64,000 bases of DNA from Hygrophila difformis. Lineage: Eukaryota; Streptophyta; Magnoliopsida; Lamiales; Acanthaceae. Positions 21,544 through 33,728 of the stretch are shown in pieces. The notes beneath the pieces were generated by a model, which saw nothing but the letters and a program-made list of their open reading frames with translations, was not told the origin of the DNA and made no database searches. The position numbers were made by a program, and so were the translations under genes. The stretch spans positions 3,639,431 to 3,703,430 of the forward strand of contig JAOANR010000005.1 of NCBI GenBank assembly GCA_030278955.1. The letters are read 5' to 3'. Position 1 is the first letter of the stretch. Every line of letters begins with the position of its first letter.

Positions 21544-22405
21544 TGACAGGCCCAATCAGAATACGTAGAACCCTGTAAGCGTTGTTTGAGCGATGTCAGC
21601 GTTGTTTGAGCGATGTCTCAACAACCTGCAAACCACAACCAGAGGCAAACACAACAAAGTGCGGAATAAAATAAGAACACAAGGAATTTGATCACCCAGT
21701 TCGATCCACTGATCTACATCTGGGGGCTCAAAGCCAGGGATTCACTAGATCTCCACCAAACCGATTGAACAAGGGTCAACCACACCTTACATACCCTTAC
21801 ATTCCAATGAACTCTCCTATCTACCCAAATAGACTAGAAGAACACATGGGAGCATCAACTATCTACCCAAATGCAAGCAATTCACCGGCGGGTATTAAGG
21901 TGGTGTTTGAGGAACCTAGCTAATCAAACAAGTTAAGCTCAATGGTGCTAAAACACCTACAATACACACGGATTGTGTTTACAAAACAATAAACTTAGAA
22001 ATGCCTAAACACAATCCCAATTACCCCATGAAAATGTAGAAGACTCAACAGCTAAAGATATACCAGTAGCAGGATGGTTGTTGGTGCCTTCTGCAAACAA
22101 CGAAAACCAGTGGGTTTCTGCTTCAGCTATCAATCCACCATAAACACAGCTTGGAATCAGTTAATACTCTGTAAAAGGAGCTGTGATTTCGGCTGAAATC
22201 ATTCTGAATCCCTCAAGGACGAAGACAGGTATTTATATGGGGTTTAAGGCCCATCTAAACCCTTCTAAGGCCTGCTAGGGGAAATGCCACGTCACTGTAC
22301 TATTCTGTGCTTTTTCCAGTGAAGATAATAAAGCGTTGTTGACACGATGTTGCAACGACGGCTAAAATGACGAACATCTTTACAATACTAAAAATATCCC
22401 TAACA
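21544..22405 (-). repeat. 3' LTR of SIRE-like Copia copy A (862 bp)
   Basis: Begins TGACAGGCCC and ends ATCCCTAACA on the plus strand, flanked by the viral GTATG duplication at its outer edge. It differs from the 5' LTR mainly by a tandem doubling of a 20-base segment (AGCGTTGTTTGAGCGATGTC) near 21577-21617 and a few small indels. It contains transcription and polyadenylation signals of the element in the minus direction. Confidence 0.95.
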
Positions 22406-22421
22406 ATCTCCCCCTTTGTGG
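22406..22421 (-). promoter_or_regulatory. Polypurine tract of copy A
   Basis: On the minus strand CCACAAAGGGGGAGAT directly abuts the 3' LTR. This is the position and composition expected of the plus-strand primer for reverse transcription. The stretch from here to 22763 is untranslated. Confidence 0.8.
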
Positions 22422-22763
22422 AGATGATCGGGCCAAGTAGTCAAAACAGTGGAGAAAGCACAGAGAGTCATAATAAGAGCAGAGAGCAGAAGAATCTTAA
22501 CAAATAATCATGCCACAAACGATATGAGCTGAAGAAGAACAGGCATAGACAAAAACATCCATTCATAAAAGATAATCCCATAGCAATATCCATGAGAGTA
22601 TTCAGCAATAACAGACCAGAGCAATATCCAAAATATCCACCAATAACAGAAAACCAGAATATCCATAGTCTGAAAACCAGAAATACAAAAATTGTTCCAA
22701 CAGCAGTAAAACAACCAGCACTCCTGCAATCCTTTCCACTGTGACTCCCCCTTACTTGGCAGA

Positions 22764-24437
22764 TCAGGGAGTACCCTCAGAGTCATCCTCCCCCTCAGCT
22801 GGAGCATCAAAAGAATGTGGAAGTAGGGCAACCAGCTTTCGAACCTTCCTCTTCAAGCCCATCTGCTTGTCATTTAGAATACCCAACTCTTTCTCAACCT
22901 GTTGCAGCTCAGTTCTGATATGATCGACTAGAGCAGATCCAAGCTTTTGAGGACCAAGCTTGAAGTCATTATGAAGACCTTTAAGCTTATCAGAAGGTAA
23001 GTGTTTCTTGAATTTAATGAAGGTTTCATTAGAGGCAAGCAAGTGGCAAGAATGGGCAAACAGGGTGATAAGAGCAGGATAAGGCAACTGGGTATTCTTT
23101 TCAATTTTGTCACGAGAGAACCTCAACATATGCTTAATGATCAGGTAACCATAATTGAGGATCTCAGGACATTCATCAATGGAAAACAAGAATTTACCCA
23201 TGTGAGAGCTAAGCTGGCTAGCATTGGATGTAGGTAAGAAATTGGAAGCACCAATCCTAAACAGGCAGTTGAATTTCATAGAAAGGTCCGAAGGACTCAT
23301 AGCACGTCTACCAAAAGCAGATTTCTTAGAGGCAGAAATAGTAGAGGCTATAGTAGCTAGCTCAGCATTAAGCAAATCAAAGGGGTTGTTCATATCAGTG
23401 TTGGTAGGAAGTTCCAACAACTCATTGAAAACAGAGGGAGTAAGATCAAGCAACTCTCCACAAAGATAAATCTTACAATACCAAGGGGAAACAGGATCAA
23501 AGATATCAGGATGCAAATTGGCATAGAATTCACGAACAACAGTAGGGGAATAACGCTTAAGGGAAGTAGCCCAAACAGAAAGATGTTTCTTCTCCAAATA
23601 TTCAGAAAAACCAATCTGATCATAATATGGATGCACATAACATTCCTCAGATATGAAACTACGAGAGTGAAGGGTTTCCAAGGCATACCTTTCTCCATTA
23701 GCAGAGAAATACAGAGGAGAATGGGCATCAGTCTCTTGGAAAACAGGGGCAGACTTCTTCTTAGGAGTGGCCTTCTTAGACTTTTTCTTCGAAGGTTGTC
23801 TGGACGGTGTCGGAACAGCCTTGCGCTTCCCTTTCTCACGAAGTAATCTTCTAATCTCATCCAGAGGGATATCATCAGTATCAGCCCAAGATGGTTGTTC
23901 CTCAGTAGTTGGAACATCCTCAGTAGGTGACCCACCAAATGGAACTTGTTGAGCAGTCCCAGAGTGAGGCGGAGCATTTAACTCGGGGTCCAACATCAGC
24001 AATCCATCACCAGTTGCAACAGCCGAAGGCGAGAGTGGTGAACTGGCACCAGGAGGGACAGGAGCGGACGGAGACGCATCGGGGGCAGGGACCGAAGGAG
24101 ATGTCGAACTTCCAGCACCCGCGCTAGGGTTTGCTGTTGTCGGAACATCCGCTTTTGGATCTGCGCCAACTGAAGGAGTCTCGACATTGTCCGGAGTAGG
24201 CTGAGGGTTAGAACCCTTCTCAGTATCAGGATTGACCTCCATATTCGCGTCATCAGGGTCAGCAACAAAGTAGTCATCGATAGCGGCATCGACGTCATCC
24301 TGAGCATCTTCAAATTGATCATCTCCAGGCGATTGTTCTGCAGCAAGACGAGCCTTATAGATGGAATCATCAACGGCAAGCGGCTGAGCATCAATAACTT
24401 CATCAGGATTGATACTGGAGCTGGAAGGAGACGCCAT
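22764..24437 (-). CDS. Third ORF of copy A, envelope-position protein (557 residues)
   Basis: The frame starts at the first ATG after the splice-like, Pro-rich leader (MASPSSSSINPDEV) and is intact to TGA at 22764. Residues 1-200 are acidic and Pro/Ser/Thr-rich. Residues 202-228 are strongly basic (SKKKSKKATPKKKSA), like a nuclear-localisation signal. Residues 236-500 form a globular domain with VREFYANLHPDI and a SVFNELLELP block. These recall the 'putative plant transposon protein' domain (Pfam Transposase_32) from memory. A short coiled coil follows at 505-540. No signal peptide or membrane span is seen, so an envelope role is not supported. An open reading could begin upstream at 24674. 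Copy B carries the same ORF with one frameshift. Confidence 0.75.
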   Translation of the reverse strand: MASPSSSSINPDEVIDAQPLAVDDSIYKARLAAEQSPGDDQFEDAQDDVDAAIDDYFVADPDDANMEVNPDTEKGSNPQPTPDNVETPSVGADPKADVPTTANPSAGAGSSTSPSVPAPDASPSAPVPPGASSPLSPSAVATGDGLLMLDPELNAPPHSGTAQQVPFGGSPTEDVPTTEEQPSWADTDDIPLDEIRRLLREKGKRKAVPTPSRQPSKKKSKKATPKKKSAPVFQETDAHSPLYFSANGERYALETLHSRSFISEECYVHPYYDQIGFSEYLEKKHLSVWATSLKRYSPTVVREFYANLHPDIFDPVSPWYCKIYLCGELLDLTPSVFNELLELPTNTDMNNPFDLLNAELATIASTISASKKSAFGRRAMSPSDLSMKFNCLFRIGASNFLPTSNASQLSSHMGKFLFSIDECPEILNYGYLIIKHMLRFSRDKIEKNTQLPYPALITLFAHSCHLLASNETFIKFKKHLPSDKLKGLHNDFKLGPQKLGSALVDHIRTELQQVEKELGILNDKQMGLKRKVRKLVALLPHSFDAPAEGEDDSEGTP

Positions 24438-24643
24438 TGCGAGAGAAAATTCAAATTTGCGAAAAAAAGAGGGGAATCGGGGAAGAACTTGCAGAGACGT
24501 GCAGGGAAGAGAGAGAGTGGAGACGGGCAGTAGTGTACTGGAAACCGCCTCATTCGGTTTAAGACAACTCCCCCTGGGCTTGGGCCTGGGCCAAAAGAGA
24601 TAGAAAACCAAGAATTGCAGTGGCCCACCCGAAACATATCCCA

Positions 24644-27600
24644 TTATTGAGAAAAGCAGAGGCCCAAACTGCACCTCAATGATTCAAACTGAGAAGTCTC
24701 CAAGTTCTTTGTGAGAATGTCTGCGAGTTGTTCCAACGACGAGAGATGCTGAATCTTGCACAGGCCATCTGCCACCAAATTTCGGATGAAGTGAAATCGA
24801 ATGTCAATATGTTTACTCCGATTGTGTTGGACTGGATTCCTGGAAATATTAATGGCACTGGTGTTGTCACAGTGAATAAGGAAATCATCCAAGGAAATAC
24901 CATAATCCAAAAGCATTTGACGCATCCAAATCAATTGAGTATAACAATGGGCAGCAGCAATATATTCAGCCTCCGCAGTAGATAAAGCAACAACATTTTG
25001 CTTACGAGAATACCATCTGACTAAGTTCTGACCAAGATAAAAGCAACCACCAGTGGTTGATTTGCGGTCTTCGGAACAACCAGCCCAATCAGAGTCGGTA
25101 TAACCAATTAACTCAAGTGAGGAACGTTTAGAATACCAGAGACCGAGACCAGGAGTTCCTTTAATGTAACGAAGAATCCTTTTGACAGCACGAAGGTGAG
25201 ATTCTTTAGGATCTGATTGATATCGAGCATACACACCAACACTGAAGGAGATATCCGGCCGACTAGCAGTGAGATATAAGAGACTTCCAATAATGCTTCG
25301 ATACATTTTCTGATTAACAGAAATCCCAGATTCATCTTTGGAAATCTTGTCATGCTGACCTAGAGGTGACCTAGCAATCTTGCAATCTTCCATGTTGAAT
25401 TTCTGAAGCATGGTGCCAACATACTTCTCTTGATTAAGAAAGATCCCATCAGAAGTTTGCTTAATCTGTAGCCCTAAGAAAAATGTGAGCTCACCCATCA
25501 TACTCATCTCGAATTCAGTTTGCATGGAGTGTACAAAAGCATCTCGAAGATCATCTGAAGTAGAGCCAAAAACAATATCATCCACATAAATCTGTGCTAC
25601 CAATAGATGGTTGTTTGTACGTTGTACGAACAACGTCTTATCAACATTACGACGCACATAGCCTTTATCCAAGAGATATGTAGACAAGCGTTCATACCAG
25701 GCACGTGGAGCCTGCTTTAGACCATAAAGAGCACGCTTGACCTTATAAACATAATCAGGATGATCAGGGCATTCAAAACCAATGGGTTGAGACACATAGA
25801 TGTCTTCCTTGATGTAACCATTCAGAAAGGCGGTTTTGATGTCCATTTGATACAGTTTAAAACCAAGAGAGCAAGAAATAGCAAGTAGTAATCTGACAGC
25901 CTCGATGCGAGCAACAGGTGCGAATGTCTCATCATAATCCAGGCCTTCAATCTGAGTAAAGCCTTGTGCAACCAAGCGAGCCTTATTGCGAATAATTTTT
26001 CCATGCTCATCAGTCTTGTTCCAAAAGACCCATTTAGTGCCAATGACGTTCACTCCAGTTGGTTGTTCCATCAACTCCCAAACATCATTGCGTTTGAATT
26101 GTAGCAATTCATCCTGCATTGCAGCTATCCAAAACTCATCTTGAAAAGCCTCATTAGCATTCTTAGGTTCAATAGATGAAACAAAACAATGCATAATATG
26201 AAAGCACATATTTGCTAATTCAGAGATGTTTAGTTGATGACCTCGAGTCTGTCTAGGACCAGAGGGATCGCCAATAATATCATCCTTAGAGTGATACTTA
26301 GGTGCTCGTGGACCACGTTTTGGACCTCTCATTTTAGGAGAATCTGGAGCTGAAGGTTGTTCACCAGTTGTATCAACAACCGGATCACCTTCTTCAGTAT
26401 CAGAAACATCAATAGGATCTGAGGGAGGCATTACTTCAGGAGTTGCACTGGAGGAAACATGAGGAATAATCCGAATAGGATCGTCATCATCATCATGAGG
26501 AGAGACAGAGCCTGCAGAGAGATTAGCATCATCAAAGACAACATTAATAGTCTCAATAACCTTTGAAGTTCTCTTCAAGTGAACACGGTAGGCTCTTGAG
26601 TCCACTGAATATCCCAAGAAAATAGCTTCATCAGATTTGGAATCAAATTTTTTGACAATAGTTCGATCCTTCAAAGCATAGCACATACTTCCAAAGACAT
26701 GAAGGTGAGAAATGTTAGGATTCTTTCCTCTCCAAATCTCATAAGGAGTAGTGGTTGTCTGAGGTCGCATGTACACTCGATTAATGATGTAGCATGAGAT
26801 ATTAACAGCTTCAGCCCAAAAACGTTTCCCAAGATTACTAGCATGGAGGAGAGATCGAGCCATCTCCTGTAGAGTACGGTTCTTTCGCTCAACCACACCA
26901 TTCTGTTGTGGAGTGTGGGGAGCTGAGTATTCATGAGCAATACCAAGGTTGTTGCAGAGTTGTGCGAACAACTGATTTTCAAACTCTTTCCCATGATCAG
27001 ATCGGATACGCCCTATCTTGAGATCCTTTTCAGCCATGATCTTTAAAGATAGCTTAGAGAACACTGAAACAGCCTCATCTTTGGATTTTAAGAAATCAAC
27101 CCAAGTATAACGAGAGAAATCATCAACGCATACAAAGATGTACCTCTTACCACCTAGGCTTGGCACTTCTGTTGGTCCCATCAAGTCCATGTGCAACAGC
27201 TCAAGGCACATTGTGGTCTGAATGGTATCCACTACTTTGTGAGAGGAGTGAATTTGTTTACCCTTAGCACAAGCACCACAGACTACCTTGGCTTTGCTCT
27301 GTAGTTTGGGCAACCCTCGAACAACGCCAGACTTGCTAAGTTGAATAAGAGATTTGTAATTCATATGCCCACACCTTTGATGCCACAACTTTGCAGTTTC
27401 AACCTGTGACAAAAAGACTGATTCCACAGCAGGCTTTAAGACATAGCAATTGTTAGATGATCGTACTCCTTTAATAACACAATTGTAAGCAGGATCAATA
27501 ACCATGCAATCCTCATTAGTGAAACCAACAAAGAATTTCTCATCACAAAGTTGACTTATGGAGATAAGATTTGTAGATAGATCAGCAACATAGTACACAG

Positions 27601-29601
27601 TAGTTAAGAAACCCATGTTTGCACCTTTTGCTTTCCCATATCCACAGATTTTGCTACGAGCTCCATTTCCATAGAGTACTTCCCCACAATCAGATTCCAC
27701 ATAATCAATGAGAAAATCCATTTTACCAGTCATATGTCGAGAGCAGCCACTGTCAAAGTACCACTTACCATCATTGGGTCATTTCTGAGCCGAAAGTACA
27801 ACTAGGCACATCTTGGGGACTATCTTGGATTTGGGAATCCACATCATAGTAAGTTTGACCTGCTTCTGTACTTCCAGCGATGGCCAAACAACCGGGCGAC
27901 CACCGACAAGATCTTGGGTAAGTCTTTGACAGAGTTGAACAGGATGACCTTGGAATTTACAATAAGGGCAGTCTTTGCTCTTCTTGGGGGACTCTGGACA
28001 ATCAACTTTCTCAGGTGCTTTGGATGAGCTGGTCTCAAGGGTACTTGCACGCACAAAAGTAGGTGCAGATTTCTTGTTAGGTCTAGAGTTGCGCTTGTAC
28101 CCAATACCTTCTCTATTGGATGGTGATTTCCCTTGATTAATGATCTCATCCAGCTTGTCTTTGCCTTTAACCATGTTATCTATCTTCTGGGTCTTGGCAA
28201 GCAATGCAGCGTTTTCCTCCAATAGAGTATCTCTCTCAGTAGATATAGTAGCCAAAGATTCCTTGAGACTTGTGATTTCAGCATCCTTCTCATCAATAAG
28301 AACCAGTAGATCTCCCTTCTGATCGAGCAATTTCTTATTCTCTGCAACAGCAACTGCATGATCTTCTTTCACCGATTCAAAACCTGCAAGAAGTTCATCA
28401 TAATCATATCGACTAACATCACTGTCGGATTCATGAGACTCTGTATCAGACAAATGTTTGGACAGAGTGTCATCGGTTGTTAGAACAACGTCTTTCACAG
28501 TAAAGGCTATCATCTCCTCATCCTCGCTGTCATCTACTTCCTCCTTGGAAGAACAACTGACCTCACCATCACTTAAGGTAGCTTGAAGAGCTTTTCCAAC
28601 CCTTCTCTTAGCAGTAGGACATTCAGAGGCTTTATGGCCAACACCTTCACAATCATAGCACTTTAAATTCTTGAATGTATTGGGTAAATCCATCTTCTTA
28701 TAACCATTCCTCTTATCATAGGAATTGTCTGACTTGTGCTTGGAAGGTTGTTCACGGGATGATGAAACACCTCGCTGATAACGTCCTTTACCATCTTTCT
28801 TGTAGTTCAGCTTCTTGGCTCTCTTGTCCTGTAACATCCTTGCCAATTTCTTGGTTAGGTAAGTCGTTTCTTCATTGTCAATGCACTGAATCTCATCTTC
28901 AACTTTGAAAGCTAGATTACGTGTAGGCTCTTCTTCCAAGTAGTTCATTTCAAAAGTCTGAAGTGAACCAACCAATGCTTCAAGAGTAAAGGATTTGGTC
29001 TTCTCAAGTTCTTCAAGAGTGGACACCTTCGATTGATATCTACGAGTAACTGTCCTCAGCATCTTCCGAACCAGCTTTGCATCATCATACTTCAAACCAA
29101 AAGACTGAGCTTCATTTACTAACTTCTTGAACCGAGCATGATAAGCAGCAATATTCCTATCTTCTTGCATCCGAATACTACCAAAAGCAGATTCAATTCT
29201 CTGAAGCTTCAAGGCTTGAACATCAGCAGATCCTTCATAGGCTGCTTCCAAAGCAGTCCAGGCTTCATAAGCTGTCTCACAGTTTGAAATGATGTGATAT
29301 TGTGATTCATCCACAGAATTGAATAGACAATTCAACGCAGTGTTGTTCCCTTGTTCCTTGTTCTTCTGATCAGCTGACATTTCTTCTTGAGTAGCAGGGA
29401 CAAAAGTTGTAATGGCAGCAGAGGTTTCAGTAGCAGGCGTGCGGACCTCTTTCATAGGTTGTTCACAGGGTGTTAGAACAGCATTCCAGACATCTACACA
29501 CCAGTATGCTTAAGAAATATCCTCATTCGATTCTTTCAGAATGGATAATTCGAACCATCAAACAGAGGAGGTCTCGAGACAGAGCCACCTTCTCTATTCA
29601 T
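24644..29601 (-). pseudogene. Gag-pol of SIRE-like Copia copy A, interrupted
   Basis: One long minus-strand frame encodes the retrotransposon structural and enzymatic proteins. Gag has a CCHC knuckle (CYDCEGVGHKASEC, about 28623-28664). The protease motif FDSGCSRHM follows, then the integrase HHCC region (WHQRCGHMN, CGACAKGKQ) and catalytic core (VDDFSRYTW, HTPQQNGVVERKNRT). RT has YVDDIVFGS and RNase H has STAEAEYIAA. Breaks are a TGA at 29536-29538, a 2-base insertion near 29495-29500, and a TGA at 27779-27781 between gag and protease. From 27778 down to 24644 it is open. The start ATG at 29601 was chosen by match to copy B. Confidence 0.93.
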
Positions 29602-29634
29602 ATTGGACCGGACTCAGCTAAACGTTAGAGCCCC

Positions 29635-29646
29635 GCTCTGATACCA
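29635..29646 (-). promoter_or_regulatory. tRNA-Met primer binding site of copy A
   Basis: The minus strand reads TGGTATCAGAGC two bases inside the 5' LTR, complementary to initiator tRNA-Met. Confidence 0.9.
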
Positions 29647-29648
29647 AT

Positions 29649-30483
29649 TGACAGGCCCAATCAGAATACGTAGAACCCTGTAAGCGTTGTTTGAGCGATG
29701 TCTCAACAACCTGCAAACCACAACCAGAGGCAAACACAAACAGAGTGCGGAATAAAATAAGAACACAAGGAATTTGATCACCCAGTTCGATCCACTGATC
29801 TACATCTAGGGGCTCCAAGCCAGGGATTTACTAGATCTCCACCAAACCGATTGAACAAGGGTCAACCACACCTTACATACCCTTACATTCTAATGAACTC
29901 TCCTATCTACCCAAATAGACTAGAAGAACACATGGGAGCATCAACTATCTACCCAAATGCAAGCAATTCACCGGCAGGTATTAAGGTGGTGTTTGAGGAA
30001 CCTAGCTAATCAAACAAGTTAAGCTCAATGGTGCTAAAACACCTACAACACGGATTGTGTTTACAAAACAATAAACTTAGAAATGCCTAAACACAATCCC
30101 AATTACCCCATGAAAATGTAGAAGACTCAACAGCTAAAGATATACCAGTAGCAGGATGGTTGTTGGTGCCTTCTGCAAACAACGAAAACCAGTGGGTTTC
30201 TGCTTCAGCTATCAATCCACCATAAACACAGCTTGGAATCAGTTAATACTCTGTAAAAGGAGCTGTGATTTCGGCTGAAATCATTCTGAATCCCTCAAGG
30301 ACGAAGACAGGTATTTATATGGGTTTTAAGGCCCATCTAAACCCTTCTAAGGCCTGCTAGGGGAAATGCCACGTCACTGTACTCTGTGCTTTTTCCAGTG
30401 AAGATAATAAAGCGTTGTTGACACGATGTTGCAACAACGGCCAAATGACGAACATCTTCACAATACTAAAAATATCCCTAACA
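29649..30483 (-). repeat. 5' LTR of SIRE-like Copia copy A (835 bp)
   Basis: Bounded by TG and CA and followed by the GTATG target duplication at 30484-30488. It is 27 bp shorter than its partner, mostly because the 20-base tandem doubling is absent. It should hold the element's promoter, directing transcription toward lower coordinates. Confidence 0.95.
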
Positions 30484-30488
30484 GTATG

Positions 30489-31267
30489 TAACACTAATAC
30501 TACTCTAAAACTGCACCTTTTAACAAAAGAAATAATAAATAAAAGGGCTAAAAAAATTAAGTAGAAAGAAAACAGAGAAAATACAATATGTACATTTAGC
30601 ACGAGTAAAGATTTTAATAAAATCTTTATTTAGAAGTGGAATAGACTTACCAGTAACAATAAGCCTACATGATTCAAGATTATTAAATCCACAAGACTCA
30701 CACTTAGGAACTATTAATGGAAACTTAATTTACCAAAAACTACTATTTACATGTTACCCAAACTATTGTGTATCTTTACAAGATCAAAATATAGACGAAA
30801 CATTAACCCTATACATAAAAGTACATAGGAATGATGTAATGAAAAATGAAAGTAAAATATTTACAGTACATTATAGTGCTTTTTATAGCTACCTAAATAG
30901 CAATAGACTAAAACCTTATGATGATAAAAAGACAATAGAAATACACGAAGCATGTAGAGACACAATAGCAGATCTAATATTACCAGAATTGAATAATCCA
31001 ACGTTACAAGATGATTGGATAATTAATCTTGCAGACAAGAAAAATACAATAGAAATTGGAAAACCATTAGAAAATAGGAGACCACAATTATCCTATGTAG
31101 GAAGAACAATGAGTAGCAGAAAAAGTATAGATTATAGCCCAAGAACAAATCTAATACTTGATCAACCAAGACATAGTATTGATATCCCATACGAAAGGAG
31201 TAAACAAAAAGCCCAAACATGGAGAATTAATATAGAATATTATAATGGTACAAACTGGATAAAATGA
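30489..31267 (+). pseudogene. Endogenous virus movement protein, 3' part, broken
   Basis: Coding resumes directly after the duplicated GTATG. The best-preserved piece is 30839-31267. The preceding 350 bases are the same protein in another frame with stops, so at least one frameshift is present. The pattern of short hydrophobic strands with a conserved Asp in an ISLHD context resembles the 30K movement core of caulimovirids. A charged C-terminal tail rich in Arg and Ser precedes the TGA at 31265-31267. The product would be non-functional. Confidence 0.6.
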
Positions 31268-31915
31268 CCAAATATATTAGTAGACACTGGAGCTGATAAG
31301 AATCATATAGGAAAAACTTGTATAAATGGATTAACAAAGCATATAGGAACAGAATATAGATATACTACTTTTGAAGGAGACGTAAAAAAGAGTAAATGAA
31401 ATAGTAATAGTACCAATAAAACTAGGTACAGACTTAATAGAAGAAGTAAAATGTTATGTAGCAGAAGAAGAAGGAACATCTAGTAGCACCTATCATCTCT
31501 TGTTAGGCAATGAGTTTTTAGACTCATTAAACAAATATACGATAACAGGAGAAATTTTTAGTGGAAAAACAAAAAATGGAAAAGCTTTCGTAATAGGAAA
31601 AGCATATATATGAAAGAAATTAGATTTCCAACAACAGTATACCTAGAGTTAACTATACTACAAACAAATATAACAACATGTGATATACTAGATACATGAG
31701 CAGAAATCACATTAATACAAGTACATTTAATAAAAGAATGGGAAGTAAATAAAAGACCAATAGAAGTACATGGAGCTGCTGGACATGGTCTAATTATTAA
31801 TAAAATATCTAAAAATGTTCAAATAATTTTAGGTAATAAAATATTTACAATACAAGAAGTATATGTTAGCCCAGTAAAAACAATTGATGTATTACTAGGG
31901 ACAGATTTTACAAGT
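31268..31915 (+). pseudogene. Two retropepsin-like domains of the endogenous virus, broken
   Basis: Two stretches each look like an aspartic protease of retroelements. The first has an Asp-Thr-Gly-Ala motif at 31283-31294 and a Leu-Leu-Gly-x-x-Phe element near 31500-31517. The second has a corresponding motif at 31691-31702, now interrupted by TGA, and a Leu-Leu-Gly-x-x-Phe element near 31891-31909. A frameshift near 31395 and other stops break them. Known caulimovirids have one such protease before RT, which matures the polyprotein. Two in a row could mean a duplicated domain, or one domain of a different function with the same fold. Confidence 0.55.
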
Positions 31916-31979
31916 TAATTTCAAAGCTTTAGAGTAGATAGATATAATATCCAACTTAGATCAGCATGTAACCACTATA

Positions 31980-33533
31980 TTACTATTCCGAGAATAAAGA
32001 AACCATACAGAGTGCTTCAGAAACGTGGTGAAAAAGGAGAAATTATAAAACAACCAATTACTTATTACATAAAATTTAAAATTCACAAAATTAAAAAACA
32101 AGTGCTAATTCAAAAGCCAGAAGATTTTGATAAATATGAACTTCATGAGACAATAAAATACATCTCTGAGAACTATGCAGAAAATCCAATTAAAAAATGG
32201 AATCTTAATAAAATATATGCATAATTAAAAATGATAAACGACGATATAATAATAAGAACTCGACATATGATGCATAATCAAGAAGATATTGAAGAACTTC
32301 GAAAACAAATAAATGAATTGTTAGAATTAGATCTTATTCAAGAATCTATAGCATAACATAATAGTCAGGCTTTCTTGGTTAGAAATCCTAGTGAACAAAT
32401 AAGAAAGAAACCAAGATTAGTAATAAATTACAAAGAACTAAACAAAAACATGATATTTGATGGATACTTTCTACCTAACAAAGAAAATCTAATAGAATTA
32501 GCTAGAGGTAGAACTATCTATTCAAAATTTGATTGTAAAAATGGATTTTGGCAAATTAAAATGCATCCAGATAATATAAAGTATACATCCTTTAGTACAC
32601 CACAAGGACACTATGAATGAAAAGTTATGCCGTTTGGAATAAAAAATGGACCACAAATATTTCAAAGAAAAATGGATAAAACATTTAAAAAAATTTAGTA
32701 ACTTTATATTTGTATACGTAGATGATATACTAATAGCCTCAAACACTATAGAAGAACATAAAAAACATTTAGATATATTTGCAAAACTTTGTAAAGATCA
32801 TGGATTAATTTTATCAGAAAAGAAAGCAGAAATATTCAAAGATGAAATAGAATTTTTGGGTCTAATATTAAACAAACTTGGAATTAAAATGCAACCACAC
32901 ATAAGTACAAAACTTGTTAAAATGTCTGATGAACTTAGAAATAAATTAAACATACAAAGATTTCTTGGAATTCTAAATTATGCAGAAATATTTATATCAA
33001 ATTTATCAAAAAAGACAAATGATCTAAGAAAATTAATCAGAAAAAATAATAAGATAGGATGGAATGATCAACATACTGAAATTGTCAAACAATTAAAAGA
33101 AGAATGCTCCAAATTACCACCGTTAAGATTAACTGACGAAAAAGATAATTTAATAGTACAAACCGATAGCTCAGACTACCATTGGGCATGATTATTAAAA
33201 ACCGATACAGGTGAAATTTGTAGATATGCATCCGGAACATTACAAGGAGCAGCCATAAACTATAGTACAAATGAAAAAGAATTACTTGCAGTGATTAAAT
33301 CAATAGATAAATTTTCATTTTAGTTATTAAGTAGAAAGTTTAAAGTATTAACTGACAATACACAAGTAAAACCTTTAATTTATAATAAAGTTCCAAATAA
33401 ACCCCAATATAGAAGAATAATAAGATATCAGATTTTTTTGTCAATGTACGACTTTACTGTTGAATATATTAAAGGGACTGAAAATTATCTAGCTGATTTT
33501 TTGAGCAGGAACCCTGAATATGGAGAACAATGA
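31980..33533 (+). pseudogene. Endogenous virus reverse transcriptase-RNase H, broken
   Basis: Fragments in more than one frame (32012-32224, 32375-32620, 32646-33191, and on to TGA 33531-33533) carry RT and RNase H. The RT fingers and palm run from about 32400. The catalytic Tyr-Val-Asp-Asp lies at 32715-32726. The RNase H domain starts with its Asp-containing strand near 33161. This enzyme copies pregenomic RNA into DNA. Spacing and neighbouring motifs fit Caulimoviridae better than Ty3 elements. Several in-frame TGA or TAG codons and a frameshift near 32630 abolish function. Confidence 0.85.
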
Positions 33534-33723
33534 ACAATGGGATGATGCTGGTCTGACTGACCACATTTACAATGAAATAGATCGACTACAAAAACTACTC
33601 CAGTCGACTATGGACAGACAACTAAAACTACAACAATTGATTGTTGGGAGTTTTATGGACGAACATAAGACTATCAATAACGATATATATATGAATGTAA
33701 CAAATGTTTGCAGGGATTACTAA
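33520..33723 (+). CDS. Endogenous virus small ORF after RNase H, 67 residues
   Basis: The ATG lies 14 bases before the RNase H stop, so the two frames overlap, as is usual in these viruses. The acidic, helical N-terminal half could form a coiled coil (LQKLLQSTMDRQLKLQQL). No family is recognised. It is open to TAA 33721-33723 and only 5 bases separate it from the next ATG. Confidence 0.45.
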   Translation: MENNEQWDDAGLTDHIYNEIDRLQKLLQSTMDRQLKLQQLIVGSFMDEHKTINNDIYMNVTNVCRDY

Positions 33724-33728
33724 CTACT

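Larger units (their letters stand above)
21544..30483 (-). mobile_element. SIRE-like Copia retrotransposon, copy A
   Basis: A complete 8.94-kb LTR retrotransposon on the minus strand. Both LTRs are present with a 5-bp GTATG target duplication (21539-21543 and 30484-30488). It carries a tRNA-Met primer site, a polypurine tract, a gag-pol frame in protease-integrase-RT-RNase H order, and a third ORF between pol and the 3' LTR. Gag type, pol motifs and the extra ORF point to the Sirevirus/Maximus lineage. It interrupts the movement protein of the endogenous virus. A stop between gag and protease and damage near the gag start suggest it is not autonomous. Confidence 0.93.

Noticed and set aside
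22764..24674. Longer 636-residue start for the third ORF of copy A
   Set aside because: The extra 79 residues overlap the end of pol and are not kept in frame in copy B. The ATG at 24437 matches the start in copy B.
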